A DNA stretch of 64,000 nt from CAZUGO01 sp964619935 (lineage in GTDB: Bacteria; Planctomycetota; Phycisphaerae; UBA1845; CAIVHJ01), in the NCBI GenBank assembly GCA_964619935.1, contig CAZUGO010000032.1, forward strand, positions 138,319 through 202,318, given 5' to 3'. A model generated the notes under the pieces. That model searched no databases. It was given only the letters and a program-made list of their open reading frames with translations, and had not been told where the DNA came from. Position 1 is the first letter of the stretch. The number at the start of each line of letters is the position of its first letter. Position numbers and translations under genes: made by a program. Positions 16,925-25,606 of this stretch are shown in pieces.

Positions 16925-19147
16925 GTGGGTTTGAAGGAATACCGCCGCAAGCGCGATTTCGGTCGGACACCGGAGCCGTCGGGCGGCCCGCGGGGGCAAG
17001 GCCGCGAGTGGCGCTACGCCATGCAGAAGCACGCCGCCCGGCAGTTACATTACGACTTGCGGCTGGAACTCGACGGCGTGCTGTTGAGCTGGGCGATCCC
17101 ACAGGGGCCATCGCTCGATCCCGGCTGCAAACGGCTGGCCGTGCACACCGAGGACCATCCGCTGGATTATGCGGCGTTCGAAGGCATCATCCCGGCCGGC
17201 GAGTACGGCGGCGGAACGGTGCTGCTCTGGGACCAGGGTACCTGGGAGCCGCACGGCGATCCGCAGCGCGGGCACGCCGCCGGCAAGCTGGCCTTCACGC
17301 TTCATGGGACCAAGCTTCGCGGCGGCTGGACACTGCTGCGGATGTCCGGCGCGGCCGGTGAGGGTGGTAGGAACTGGTTGTTGGTCAAGAAGGCCGACGA
17401 CCAGGCCCGCCGGGAGTCTGCCTTCAGCATCACTGACGAGCAACCGTTCAGCGTGCTTAGCGGTCGCCGGATGCAGGACATCGCCCGGGATGCCGATCAG
17501 GTGTGGACCTCCGGCGGGGGCGGCCGTGGCGGTGCCCGGGCCGCCGGGGCCAGGCGGCCGACGGGATCCGTGGATTCCATCCAGGTTGCCCGACTGCAGG
17601 GCGCTCGGCGGGCGGTTCCGCCGCGGGTGTTCAAGTTGCAGCGACCGGTTTCGGCCAGCGCCGTGCCTTCCGGCGACGAGTGGTTGCACGAGATGCGCCT
17701 GGATGGCGTGCGGCTGATCTGCCGAATCGGGCCCGGCGGTGTCCGATTGCAGGACGGCGCCGGCTGCGATTGGACGGCCCGGCTGCCGGAGATCGTCCAG
17801 GCGGCGGCCGGCCTGCCGCTGGAGCAAGCCATCCTCGACGGCGTGGCCGTGGTGCCCGACGCCCGCGGGCTGCCGGATCGGGTTGCCCTGCAGGAGGCGC
17901 TCGACAGCGGTCGCACCCGGACCGTGGTCTACGATGTGTTCGACCTGCCCTACTGCCAGGGCCATGACCTGCGCCAAGTGCCCTTGCTATCACGCAAGAC
18001 CCTGCTTGGCGACCTGCTGGGTGCCGCCCGACCGCTCTCAATCGTGCGCTTCTGCGACCACATTGTGGGCGACGGGCCCACCGTCGGCGGGCATGCGCGC
18101 CGGCTGGGCGGCGGCGGTCTGGTTTCCAAGAAGGTCGATGCCCCGTATGTCGGCCGGCGGACTCGCAGTTGGCTGCAGGTCGACTGGGCCACCCCCATCG
18201 GCCCCGAGCCGATCGCGACCCAGCCGGGCGAGCACCGTCGGACAGTGGTGGTCCAGCCCGGCGTGTTCGTGCACGGCGTGCGTCTGACCCATCCGGAACG
18301 CATTTTGTATCCCGAGGAGCGGATTACCAAGCACCGCCTGGTGTTGTATTACCAGCAGATTGCCGGGCACATTCTGCCGCACATCGTTCGCCGGCCACTG
18401 AGCCTGTACCGCTGCCCGGCCGGTTGGGAGAAGCCGGGCTTCTTCCACAAGCATCTGGCCGACATCTCCGATCCGAATCTGCGGGGTGTGTTGATCCGCC
18501 ACAAGACCGAGTCCAAGGCCAACATCGTGATTGACGACGTGGCCGGCCTGATCACTCTGGCCCAGTGGAACGTGCTGGAGATCCACCCGTGGGGCTGCCG
18601 CGAAGACCTGATCGAGCGTCCCGATCGCCTGTTGTTCGATCTGGATCCCGGACCCGACGTCCCCTGGGAGCAAGTCGTGGCCATTGCCCGGGCATTGCAC
18701 CAGCTCCTGGATGAGCTGCGTCTGCGCAGCTACCTCAAGACTTCCGGCGGCAAGGGGCTGCACCTGGTGATTCCGCTGGTCCGCCGTTGCGACTGGGAGG
18801 TTCTCAAGGATTTCGCCAGGGCCGTCGCCGGCGCCGTGGTGCGGCAGGCCCCGCGCTGGGCGGTGGCCACCCAGACCCGCAGCGCTCGCCACGGCAAGGT
18901 GTTCATTGACTTCTTCCGCAACCACCGCGGGTCCACTTGTGTGGCCCCTTATTCCACGCGGGCACGCAGCGGTGCACCGGTGTCCACACCGGTGTCCTGG
19001 GACGAGTTGGGTCCAGAACCGCTGCGCTACACCGTCGAGAGTCTGCCGCGCCGATTGGCCACCTTGCCGGGCGATCCCTGGGCCGATTTCTTTGAGTGTC
19101 GCCAATCGATCACCCAGGCCATGCGCGCCCGGTTGAAGCCCGGCTGA
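16925..19147 (+). CDS. ligD: LigD-type protein: phosphoesterase and primase-polymerase domains around a degenerate ligase core
   Basis: 740 aa from GTG 16925 (GGAGG upstream). Residues 28-145 are the 3'-phosphoesterase domain with every usual catalytic residue: His36, His42, Asp44, Arg46, His78, Tyr82. Residues 235-420 align to the ATP-dependent ligase core but have lost its chemistry: motif I reads EMRLDG, so the adenylated Lys is Arg258; motif III LDGE is LDGV; motif IV EG is GG; motif V Lys residues are Gln and Asp. Only about 30 residues separate motif V from the next domain, so the OB-fold is missing. Residues 447-735 are the primase-polymerase domain with DLDPGP (Asp572, Asp574), SGGKGLH and FIDFF (Asp662). 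Normal LigD joins double-strand breaks with Ku; this one should process and extend ends but not seal. No Ku gene is in view. Confidence 0.9.
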   Translation: MGLKEYRRKRDFGRTPEPSGGPRGQGREWRYAMQKHAARQLHYDLRLELDGVLLSWAIPQGPSLDPGCKRLAVHTEDHPLDYAAFEGIIPAGEYGGGTVLLWDQGTWEPHGDPQRGHAAGKLAFTLHGTKLRGGWTLLRMSGAAGEGGRNWLLVKKADDQARRESAFSITDEQPFSVLSGRRMQDIARDADQVWTSGGGGRGGARAAGARRPTGSVDSIQVARLQGARRAVPPRVFKLQRPVSASAVPSGDEWLHEMRLDGVRLICRIGPGGVRLQDGAGCDWTARLPEIVQAAAGLPLEQAILDGVAVVPDARGLPDRVALQEALDSGRTRTVVYDVFDLPYCQGHDLRQVPLLSRKTLLGDLLGAARPLSIVRFCDHIVGDGPTVGGHARRLGGGGLVSKKVDAPYVGRRTRSWLQVDWATPIGPEPIATQPGEHRRTVVVQPGVFVHGVRLTHPERILYPEERITKHRLVLYYQQIAGHILPHIVRRPLSLYRCPAGWEKPGFFHKHLADISDPNLRGVLIRHKTESKANIVIDDVAGLITLAQWNVLEIHPWGCREDLIERPDRLLFDLDPGPDVPWEQVVAIARALHQLLDELRLRSYLKTSGGKGLHLVIPLVRRCDWEVLKDFARAVAGAVVRQAPRWAVATQTRSARHGKVFIDFFRNHRGSTCVAPYSTRARSGAPVSTPVSWDELGPEPLRYTVESLPRRLATLPGDPWADFFECRQSITQAMRARLKPG

Positions 19148-19171
19148 GCGTGCAGCCCGCCGCCTCGTCGA

Positions 19172-19870
19172 TCACGACTTCAACAAGTCGAGGGCGGTCT
19201 TGGCCGACTCGCCGGTGCCGTCGTGCTTGAGATAGACGTAGACGTCGCGGTCCTCGGCGAGGCGCTGGCTGATCCACTGCCGCCAGTCGCCCAGCTCGGC
19301 GGCGTCGTAGTGGTCCTTGCGCAGGCGAACGTAGGTGAATGGGGCGGTGGCGATTCGAGGGGGCTCCAAGGTGTCGCCCTGGGACACGCACAACGCCGTG
19401 CCAAAATCGACCAGCAGGGTCATCACCGTGTCGTGAAACCAACTGCCGTGCCGAAACTCGATGGTGGCCCGCACGTCCCGGGGCAGGGTCTCCATGAAGT
19501 CACGCAGCAGAGAATCGTCGCGTTTGAGGTTGGGCGGCAATTGGAACAGGATCGGTCCGAGCTTGTGGTGCAGCAGGCGGCAGCGCTCCACGAAGTCGTG
19601 GGTCAGCGGGCCGACATCGGCCAGGCGGGCGTGGTGCGTGATCTTCTGGAGCCCCTTGATCGCGAAACAAAACCCATCTGGAGTCTGGCCCAGCCAGCGG
19701 TGCAGCATGGTCTCGCCAGGGAAGCGATAGAACGTATTGTTGATTTCTACGGTTCCGAGTTGCCCGGAGTAGTACTCCAGGAACCGCGTCTGGGGCAGCT
19801 TTTCGGGGTAGAACCCGCCTTTCCATTCCTTGTATGCATATCCGGACGTACCGGTTCGCAGTACCGCCAT
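19172..19870 (-). CDS. DUF72 (YecE-like) protein
   Basis: 232 aa from ATG 19870. The N-terminus RTGTSGYAYKEWKGGFYPEKLP is the DUF72 hallmark (G-T-S-G/W-x-Y-x-W). It is followed by FLEYYSGQLGTVEINNTFYRFP, FCFAIKGLQKITH, LGPILFQLPPNL, ATIEFRHGSWF and FTYVRLRKDHYDAAE, covering a TIM-barrel-like fold. Length matches the family. The biochemical role of DUF72 proteins is unsettled; some studies link relatives to nuclease or iron-sulphur-related functions. It is convergent with the LigD gene, with 24 bp between the stops. Confidence 0.88.
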   Translation of the reverse strand: MAVLRTGTSGYAYKEWKGGFYPEKLPQTRFLEYYSGQLGTVEINNTFYRFPGETMLHRWLGQTPDGFCFAIKGLQKITHHARLADVGPLTHDFVERCRLLHHKLGPILFQLPPNLKRDDSLLRDFMETLPRDVRATIEFRHGSWFHDTVMTLLVDFGTALCVSQGDTLEPPRIATAPFTYVRLRKDHYDAAELGDWRQWISQRLAEDRDVYVYLKHDGTGESAKTALDLLKS

Positions 19871-20077
19871 GGGGTCAAGGTACCATGTCCGCCGCCCGGC
19901 GGCCACGGGGCGGGACGGCGGCTTATGGGACCGGCCGGACTCCCGCCGCAGGCCTGATGGGACGTGGGCGACCGGCGTGCGGGCCGGTTACATTGTATCC
20001 TTGCGATGGGCAGCGCGCCCGCGATTCCCCGTGACGCTGGTATCGGGTTCAACCCTCGGTCTGTCCAGGGCAGGACA

Positions 20078-22027
20078 ATGGCAGCCTCCGTTCGCTCATG
20101 GCATCATCGACGCACCCGGCGGGGTACGATTCTGATCCTGGTGCTGCTGGCGACCGCGGCGGCGTTGGCGTTGTCCACCGTGCTGATCTCCAAACAAGTG
20201 GCCATGCTGACCCTGTCGCAGAGTGTGGCTCCCGGCTCACAGGCGCGGGCCGTGGCCGAGTCGGGCCTGGAGTTGGCCATCAGCCACATCCGCAGTGATG
20301 CCGGATGGCGTGACAACTTCATCAGCGGGGTGTGGATCACGGATGAACCGTTGTACGGCGGGTCGTTCACCCTCGTGGGTGAGGACGGCGAGGACACCGA
20401 CGGCGACGGCGTGGTCGAAGGCGACAGCGACCTGACCGATGACGATCGTGACCTGGTGACCTTGGCATCGACCGGTACGTATGACGGGGTCATTCATGTG
20501 GCCCGGGCGGTGCTCGTGCCTTCGGGGACCAAAGAAGCCATTCTGGTGGTCAAAGATCCGGCCAACCTCAGCAGCGAGGACCTGGAGCGCACGGCGCTGA
20601 TGCGGTCCTGGGGCTGGGTGGTGTCCTATGCCGACTATGAGACCAGCAAGAATGACCTGACCGCGGCCTTCAGCGATGTCAACGTGGTCTACGTTCCCGC
20701 AACCATCGACTCGGTCCCCAATGGCCTCAAGGATGCGCTGAAAATTTCTGAACGCGGCGTGGTCCTGGAAATGAAAGAGCTGGTCAAGCACATAGAGTTG
20801 GCCAGCAGCAGCAGCGAACCATACCTGGCCACGCAGATCGAAATCCTGGAATTGACCGAACTCATCGAAGACGATTTCGGCGTGGAGGTGCTGGAGGTCA
20901 TCACCCACTACATCACCCGAACGCTGACCCCCGGCGTGGTCAACGTGCTGACCGCCAATGACAATCTGCTGGAACACCGTGGGACCATTTCCGACGACGT
21001 CAGCATTCTGGCCAAAAAATCGGGCGACACCGAACCGACGTTGCTGGCGGTGGACAACGGCGGTGAACTCGACGGCCATCCGGCCAAGGGCCGCCGCGTG
21101 GCCCTGCCTTGGGGCAAGTCGGACTTCTCCATCGTCTCACTGAACAGCAGCGGGCAACTGCTCCTGCGGCGCTCGCTGGACTGGGCCGGTCAGACCTGGA
21201 AGGGGCCGCTGCCGAGTATCGCGGTGTTCGACAAGGTCGAGGTCAAAGGGACCGGACTGGTGGACAGCTACGATTCGACGCTGGGTGCCTACGGCGGCGC
21301 CAACGTGGCGGCCGAGGCCACCGCTTCGACCAACAGCTACAAGGACAGAGCGATTCACGTGAAAGACAATGGTGTGTTTCTCGGCAATGTGTACGTGCAG
21401 CAGGGTTCCGACCCATCCAAGGTGGTCAAGGTCGAGAACAGCGGGGTGATCAGCGGTCCGACCGGCGTGATCAATGTCGCCGTGCCGATCCCGCTGGCCG
21501 AGGCCCCGGAGATCGCCCCGAACCTCGGGAACGTCACCTATAGTTCGGGGACCACCACCATCAATAGCAGTTGTACCTACGGAGACCTGAAGGTCGAGGG
21601 CACCGCGATTTTGCAGATCGACGGTGAGATTCAGATCGTGTGCACCAATAATGTCACCCTGCAGCAATCCGCCCAGATCCAATTGCTGCCCGGCGCCACG
21701 CTGGACATCTACACCCGGCAGGACGTCCACGTCGAGGACAGCGCCCAGGTCAACGTCAATACCGCCGACCCCAGTGTCCTGACGTGGCACCTGGTGGACA
21801 AGAAACTGCTCCTGGAGGGCAGTTCGCAAATGTACGGGACCGTTCGCGGTCGCATGGGCACCCTGGAGGTCAAGGACGACAGCACCCTCCACGGCACCTT
21901 CCAGGGCAAGAAGTGCAAGGTGGAGAACGGTTCCTTCCACGTCGACACCTCGCTGTCCGGCACGCCGACCACCCTTGGCGGCGGCTTCGTGCCGCTGCCG
22001 GACTACGCCGCTCGTTGGCTCGAATAG
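20078..22027 (+). CDS. PilX/GspK-like pilin-leader protein with shared alpha/beta domain and beta-helix
   Basis: 649 aa from ATG 20078. The N-terminus RRTRRGTILILVLLATAAALAL resembles GspK/PilX leaders: a basic head, Gly, then a hydrophobic helix without Glu5. An Asp-rich run (GEDTDGDGVVEGDSDLTDDDRD, about 100-125) could bind calcium. Residues about 153-370 (AILVVKDPANLSSEDLERTALMRSWG ... GRRVALPWG ... LLLRRSLDWA) recur in the pilin-like gene at 28152-30248. From about 400 to the end, repetitive short strands (VYVQQG, LKVEGTAILQIDG, VTLQQSAQIQLLPGATLDIY) suggest a beta-helix, as in many secreted planctomycete proteins. It is likely exported and pseudopilin-associated; its biological role is unknown. 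Confidence 0.72.
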   Translation: MAASVRSWHHRRTRRGTILILVLLATAAALALSTVLISKQVAMLTLSQSVAPGSQARAVAESGLELAISHIRSDAGWRDNFISGVWITDEPLYGGSFTLVGEDGEDTDGDGVVEGDSDLTDDDRDLVTLASTGTYDGVIHVARAVLVPSGTKEAILVVKDPANLSSEDLERTALMRSWGWVVSYADYETSKNDLTAAFSDVNVVYVPATIDSVPNGLKDALKISERGVVLEMKELVKHIELASSSSEPYLATQIEILELTELIEDDFGVEVLEVITHYITRTLTPGVVNVLTANDNLLEHRGTISDDVSILAKKSGDTEPTLLAVDNGGELDGHPAKGRRVALPWGKSDFSIVSLNSSGQLLLRRSLDWAGQTWKGPLPSIAVFDKVEVKGTGLVDSYDSTLGAYGGANVAAEATASTNSYKDRAIHVKDNGVFLGNVYVQQGSDPSKVVKVENSGVISGPTGVINVAVPIPLAEAPEIAPNLGNVTYSSGTTTINSSCTYGDLKVEGTAILQIDGEIQIVCTNNVTLQQSAQIQLLPGATLDIYTRQDVHVEDSAQVNVNTADPSVLTWHLVDKKLLLEGSSQMYGTVRGRMGTLEVKDDSTLHGTFQGKKCKVENGSFHVDTSLSGTPTTLGGGFVPLPDYAARWLE

Positions 22028-22140
22028 CAGCCGGCCGCCGCTGCGGGGCGTCGGCAGGCTACGGACCCGGCAAACGCAGCGGGTGTCTTGACCCCACGAG
22101 GGCGGCCGCTGAAGCATGAGGGTGGGGCATGCCGCGAGGC

Positions 22141-24237
22141 TTACGGCCCACTGCCGGCGGCGGCGTCTTCGTCAGGGTCGGCCGGCTTGAACGCCGCGTA
22201 GTCCAGATCACGCGGCGGAGGCTCGCCGCCGGGCCCCTTGAGGTAGTGGTCCATCCAGCGCATCAGCCGCAGGTGGTAATCCAGACGGGCGGCGGCCTTG
22301 CGGTTGCCGTGACCTTCGCCCGGGTACAGCACCAGCCGTACCGGTACCCGGCCGTAGGTCTTGAGATACCGATACAGCTCCATCGATTGCGACGGGGGCA
22401 CCCGCGAGTCCTCGGCGCCGTGCATAATCAAGATCGGTGTCCGGCACTTCTGAAAGTGGTACACCGGACTGCGCTCCCGAAAGTAATCCCAGTCCTCCCA
22501 GGGCCACCGGCGGCTGTGCACCTGATACATTTCGGCAGGGATGTCGGTGGTGCCGAACTTGGAGACGTGGTCGCTGATGCCGACAAACATGACGCTGGCG
22601 GCGAATCGCGGGCTGTGGTAGGTCGCACACCACGCCGCGGCGAATCCGCCGTACGAGCCACCGGTGACGCCGACCTTGTCGCCGTCCACCCAGCCCCGTT
22701 CGATGAGGAAGTCGATGCCGTCGATCAGGTCATCGAATTCCTTGCCGCCGTAGTCATTCTGGCCGGCCTTGGAAAAAGCCACCCCGCGGCCGGTGCTGCC
22801 GCGATAGTTGGGATGGAACACCATGTAGCCGCGGGCCGCGGCCACTTGGCCGGGGTTGGTGTAGCGGGTCAGCCAACCGTCGCTGAAGTGGGCCTCCGGT
22901 CCGCCGTGAACCGTCACGATCAGCGGATAACGCTGATGGGGCTGTTCGTCCAAGGGGCGAATCAGCATCCCTTCGATTTCCAGACCGTCACGGGCTCGGT
23001 AGGTAATGACTTCCTGGGGCGCCAGGGCGGCGGTGCTCAGCCATGGATTGCTGTCCGTCAGCCGGCGCGGGCGGTGGTCTCCATGCTTCATGTACAGCAC
23101 CTCGGCGGGGTGCTGCCGGCTGTCGGCCACGAATGCCGCCGCCGAGCCGTCGCCGGACAGCGCCAGCCGCTGCAGCACTGGGCCGGCCGCCGGCGCGATG
23201 ATCCTGGCAGCGCCGCTGCCGACCGAGACTTCGCCCAGGACGGTGCCCACACCTTGGCAGGCGACGTACATCAGGTCATCCGGGTTTTGCCAGGCCAGGT
23301 CCTCGACCTGCCCGGCGAATTCCGGCAGCAGGTCGCGCAGCGGGCCGCCCGCCGTCGCGGCCACCATCAGCCGGCCGGGTGACGGATCGTGCAGGTCCTG
23401 GGCCGCAATGACCGCCAGGTGCCGGCCATCGGGACTCCAGGCCACCGCCCCCAGTTTCCCGGAGTTATCCAGCCGGCGCTGGACCTGGCCGTCGGCGACG
23501 CCGACGATGTGCAGCTTGCGGTTCATGTAGTGATCGTCGATCAGCGGCGTTGGCGCCAAGGCCACGGCCAGGTGGGCGCCGTCGGGGCTCCAATGTAACT
23601 CGGAAGCCGAGCCGTCGAGTTGCAGCATTCGCGGCTCGCCCTCGGTAGCGGCGTCTCGATCGGCGATCCAGACCCGCACCGGCCGCCAGTCTTCCTCATA
23701 GACCCGTTGATCAAAGCCCTGGTCCTGTTCCTTCTTCTTGCCTTTCTCCCGCTCCTCCGCGGCCAGGAAGGCCAGTTGGCGACCGTCCGGTGACCAACTG
23801 TAACCGGTAATGTCGCTGCTGTGCTCGCGGAGCCGGCGGGCTTCGCCGCCGGCGATGGGGATGAGGTAGACCGCCGCATGTGGGTCATCACCGCGTTTGG
23901 CCAGAAAGGTGATCCCGTCACCCGAGGGTGTCCAGGCAATGCTCCTGAGATTCACCTTGCCGGTCACAAAGGGCCGACTGCTGCCGCGGGTATCCACCAC
24001 GTGCAGCTCGGACCAGGCCGGCCCGTTGTCCTCTTCGAATGGCCGTCGCGGTACACTCAGGATGTAGGCCACCTGCCGCCCGTCGGGCGATAATTCCGCA
24101 GCGGTGACCTGTCGCAGGCGGGCGACGTCTGCCGCGGTCAAGCCGTCCGCGGCGACGGTTCCCGATGCGAATAGCACCCAGAGTCCGGCGGCCAGCAGCC
24201 GGCCGCCCCGCCACCGAGTTGGCACCAACGTTTTCAT
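22141..24237 (-). CDS. S9 family serine peptidase (acylaminoacyl peptidase-like), secreted
   Basis: 698 aa from ATG 24237. A signal peptide (RWRGGRLLAAGLWVLFASGTVAA) precedes a WD40-like seven-bladed propeller built of repeats such as ELSPDGRQVAYIL, WSPDGRQLAFLA, WSPDGAHLAVAL and WSPDGRHLAVIA. The C-terminal alpha/beta hydrolase domain has the nucleophile in TGGSYGGFAAAW, the Asp in MHGAEDSRVPP and the His in PGEGHGNRK, the standard S9C triad. It should cleave short peptides or N-acylated residues in the periplasm. It is convergent with the pilin-like gene (113 bp between the stops). Confidence 0.92.
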   Translation of the reverse strand: MKTLVPTRWRGGRLLAAGLWVLFASGTVAADGLTAADVARLRQVTAAELSPDGRQVAYILSVPRRPFEEDNGPAWSELHVVDTRGSSRPFVTGKVNLRSIAWTPSGDGITFLAKRGDDPHAAVYLIPIAGGEARRLREHSSDITGYSWSPDGRQLAFLAAEEREKGKKKEQDQGFDQRVYEEDWRPVRVWIADRDAATEGEPRMLQLDGSASELHWSPDGAHLAVALAPTPLIDDHYMNRKLHIVGVADGQVQRRLDNSGKLGAVAWSPDGRHLAVIAAQDLHDPSPGRLMVAATAGGPLRDLLPEFAGQVEDLAWQNPDDLMYVACQGVGTVLGEVSVGSGAARIIAPAAGPVLQRLALSGDGSAAAFVADSRQHPAEVLYMKHGDHRPRRLTDSNPWLSTAALAPQEVITYRARDGLEIEGMLIRPLDEQPHQRYPLIVTVHGGPEAHFSDGWLTRYTNPGQVAAARGYMVFHPNYRGSTGRGVAFSKAGQNDYGGKEFDDLIDGIDFLIERGWVDGDKVGVTGGSYGGFAAAWCATYHSPRFAASVMFVGISDHVSKFGTTDIPAEMYQVHSRRWPWEDWDYFRERSPVYHFQKCRTPILIMHGAEDSRVPPSQSMELYRYLKTYGRVPVRLVLYPGEGHGNRKAAARLDYHLRLMRWMDHYLKGPGGEPPPRDLDYAAFKPADPDEDAAAGSGP

Positions 24238-24471
24238 CAGGGGGTAGCGCTCCTTTCGCCCGAAGCCGGGCTCCGGTGGGCCAGACCATAGCGGAGCCGT
24301 GGACTGGCTGCAAGCCGCCCGGCCGCCACTGAAGAGCAGGTTCGGTTGGGGAGGAAGATATAACGTGCAGATTGAATGTAATCGAGAGTCGTACTTGTCT
24401 TGATCCACAAACGATGTGAAATCTTCGGTTACGTATGGCTTAAGTTAGCATCCGCCAGGCTGCCGCAATAG

Positions 24472-24501
24472 GCCTGCTGAAGCGGTCGCGCTTCAGCGGG
24501 C
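24472..24501 (+). terminator. Hairpin in the gap between two minus-strand genes
   Basis: GCCTGCTGAAGCG pairs with CGCTTCAGCGGGC (13 pairs including one G-U on the plus-strand RNA) around a 4-nt loop, followed by ATTTTCC. Fold and T-run favour the plus strand, although no plus-strand gene ends here. On the minus strand it has one C-A mismatch and could serve as the end of the cyclophilin transcript. Confidence 0.4.
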
Positions 24502-24561
24502 ATTTTCCATGGGCCCCCTTGCTGAGAGCCCACCTGCCCGGCGCCGTGCGGATTCTGCCGC

Positions 24562-24649
24562 CGGCGCGGCAAGGATTGTGCGCTGGCGCGGTAAGGGTTG
24601 CGCGCTGGCGCGGTACGGAACGGACGCCGGCGCAGCAGGCGCCGGACCC
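24562..24649. repeat. 22-bp imperfect tandem repeat, about four units
   Basis: Units begin at 24562, 24584, 24606 and 24628 with the shared core GGCGCGGYAAGG-TTG-GCGC. The first three are close, the fourth is degenerate. The region is non-coding. Confidence 0.6.
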
Positions 24650-24928
24650 CAACACCCCGGGTGTGTGACCCCAAGTCCCTGCCTGCGTGACCGCCAGTCT
24701 CACCCAGCCGGAAGCACGGCGCCAGCCATGAGGTGGCGGGACACCCGCCGGGTGAAGGCCGACGGCTCAGACCCCATGCTGAGCCCGGCGCCGCAGCGCG
24801 GGGTCGCAATACCCCGTGGGCTGGTGGGGTTCACGGATCCACGGATCCCCTGCTGGATACGGCTCGGTGCTGGATACCCGAACCCCCGAGCACCCCCAGC
24901 AACGCCGCGGCGACATGACGCTTGGGCT

Positions 24929-25438
24929 TCACCGGGTACGCGGGAACTTCTGGTCCAGTATGGTATTCCAGCGGCTGACCTGCTCCTGGGTTCGGGCCAG
25001 GGCCGCGGCGCTGTCGCCAACGACACGGACCTCGACCATCCGGTCCTTCTGAGCGATGGCATCGACGACGTCCTGACCGGCAGTGACCCGACCGAAGACC
25101 GTGTGCTTGCCGTTCAGCCACGAGGTGTCCTTGTGGGTGATAAAGAATTGGCTGCCGTTGGTGCCCGGTCCGGCATTGGCCATCGACAATACCCCCGGGC
25201 CGTCGTGCTTGAGTTCCGGGTGGAACTCGTCCGCGAATTGATAGCCCGGTCCGCCGCTGCCGGTGCCGCTGGGATCGCCGCCCTGGATCATGAAGTCCGG
25301 GATGACGCGATGAAACCGGAGCCCATCGTAGTAACCACGCTCGGCGAGGTTCACGAAATTGGCCACCGTCAGCGGGGCGTGCTCGGGATACAACTCAATC
25401 TGGATGTCCCCTTTGGTGGTCTTCATCAGGATATTCAT
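24929..25438 (-). CDS. Cyclophilin-type peptidylprolyl isomerase
   Basis: 169 aa. A compact bacterial cyclophilin: TTKGDIQIELYPEHAPLTVANFV, then the catalytic FHRVIPDFMIQGGDPSGTGSGG (Arg, Phe, Gln, Gly), SMANAGPGTNGSQFFI with the substrate-binding Ala-Asn and Gln-Phe-Phe, and WLNGKHTVFGRV with the active-site Trp and His. There is no signal peptide, so it acts in the cytoplasm on proline bonds. The last 30 residues are an extra helical tail. It follows the pseudopilin operon by 168 bp on the same strand and may be read through from it. Confidence 0.93.
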   Translation of the reverse strand: MNILMKTTKGDIQIELYPEHAPLTVANFVNLAERGYYDGLRFHRVIPDFMIQGGDPSGTGSGGPGYQFADEFHPELKHDGPGVLSMANAGPGTNGSQFFITHKDTSWLNGKHTVFGRVTAGQDVVDAIAQKDRMVEVRVVGDSAAALARTQEQVSRWNTILDQKFPRTR

Positions 25439-25606
25439 GCGGTTCGCTCCAGCGTGATTCGGGGTTGCGGCGGCAGGGGGGCACCACGCCCCGCGGCCAG
25501 CAAGCGTTCCGGGCTGTGCGACAGCCTAGCCCAACTCGGGCGGGCGATCCAGTCAGGCGGTCGGCCCGGCAAATGCAGATCGCCGTTGGCGGCGCCGGGT
25601 TGGCGG

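Larger units (their letters stand above)
24238..24928. other. Intergenic stretch with a hairpin and a short tandem repeat
   Basis: No supported gene on either strand; the open frames have biased Arg/Pro/Ala translations. It contains a long hairpin and a 22-bp tandem repeat (listed separately), plus short doublets such as CACGGATCCACGGATCC near 24833-24849. Confidence 0.5.

Noticed and set aside
16925..19147. A normal, fully active LigD
   Set aside because: The nucleotidyl-acceptor Lys and other ligase motif residues are substituted and the OB-fold is missing.
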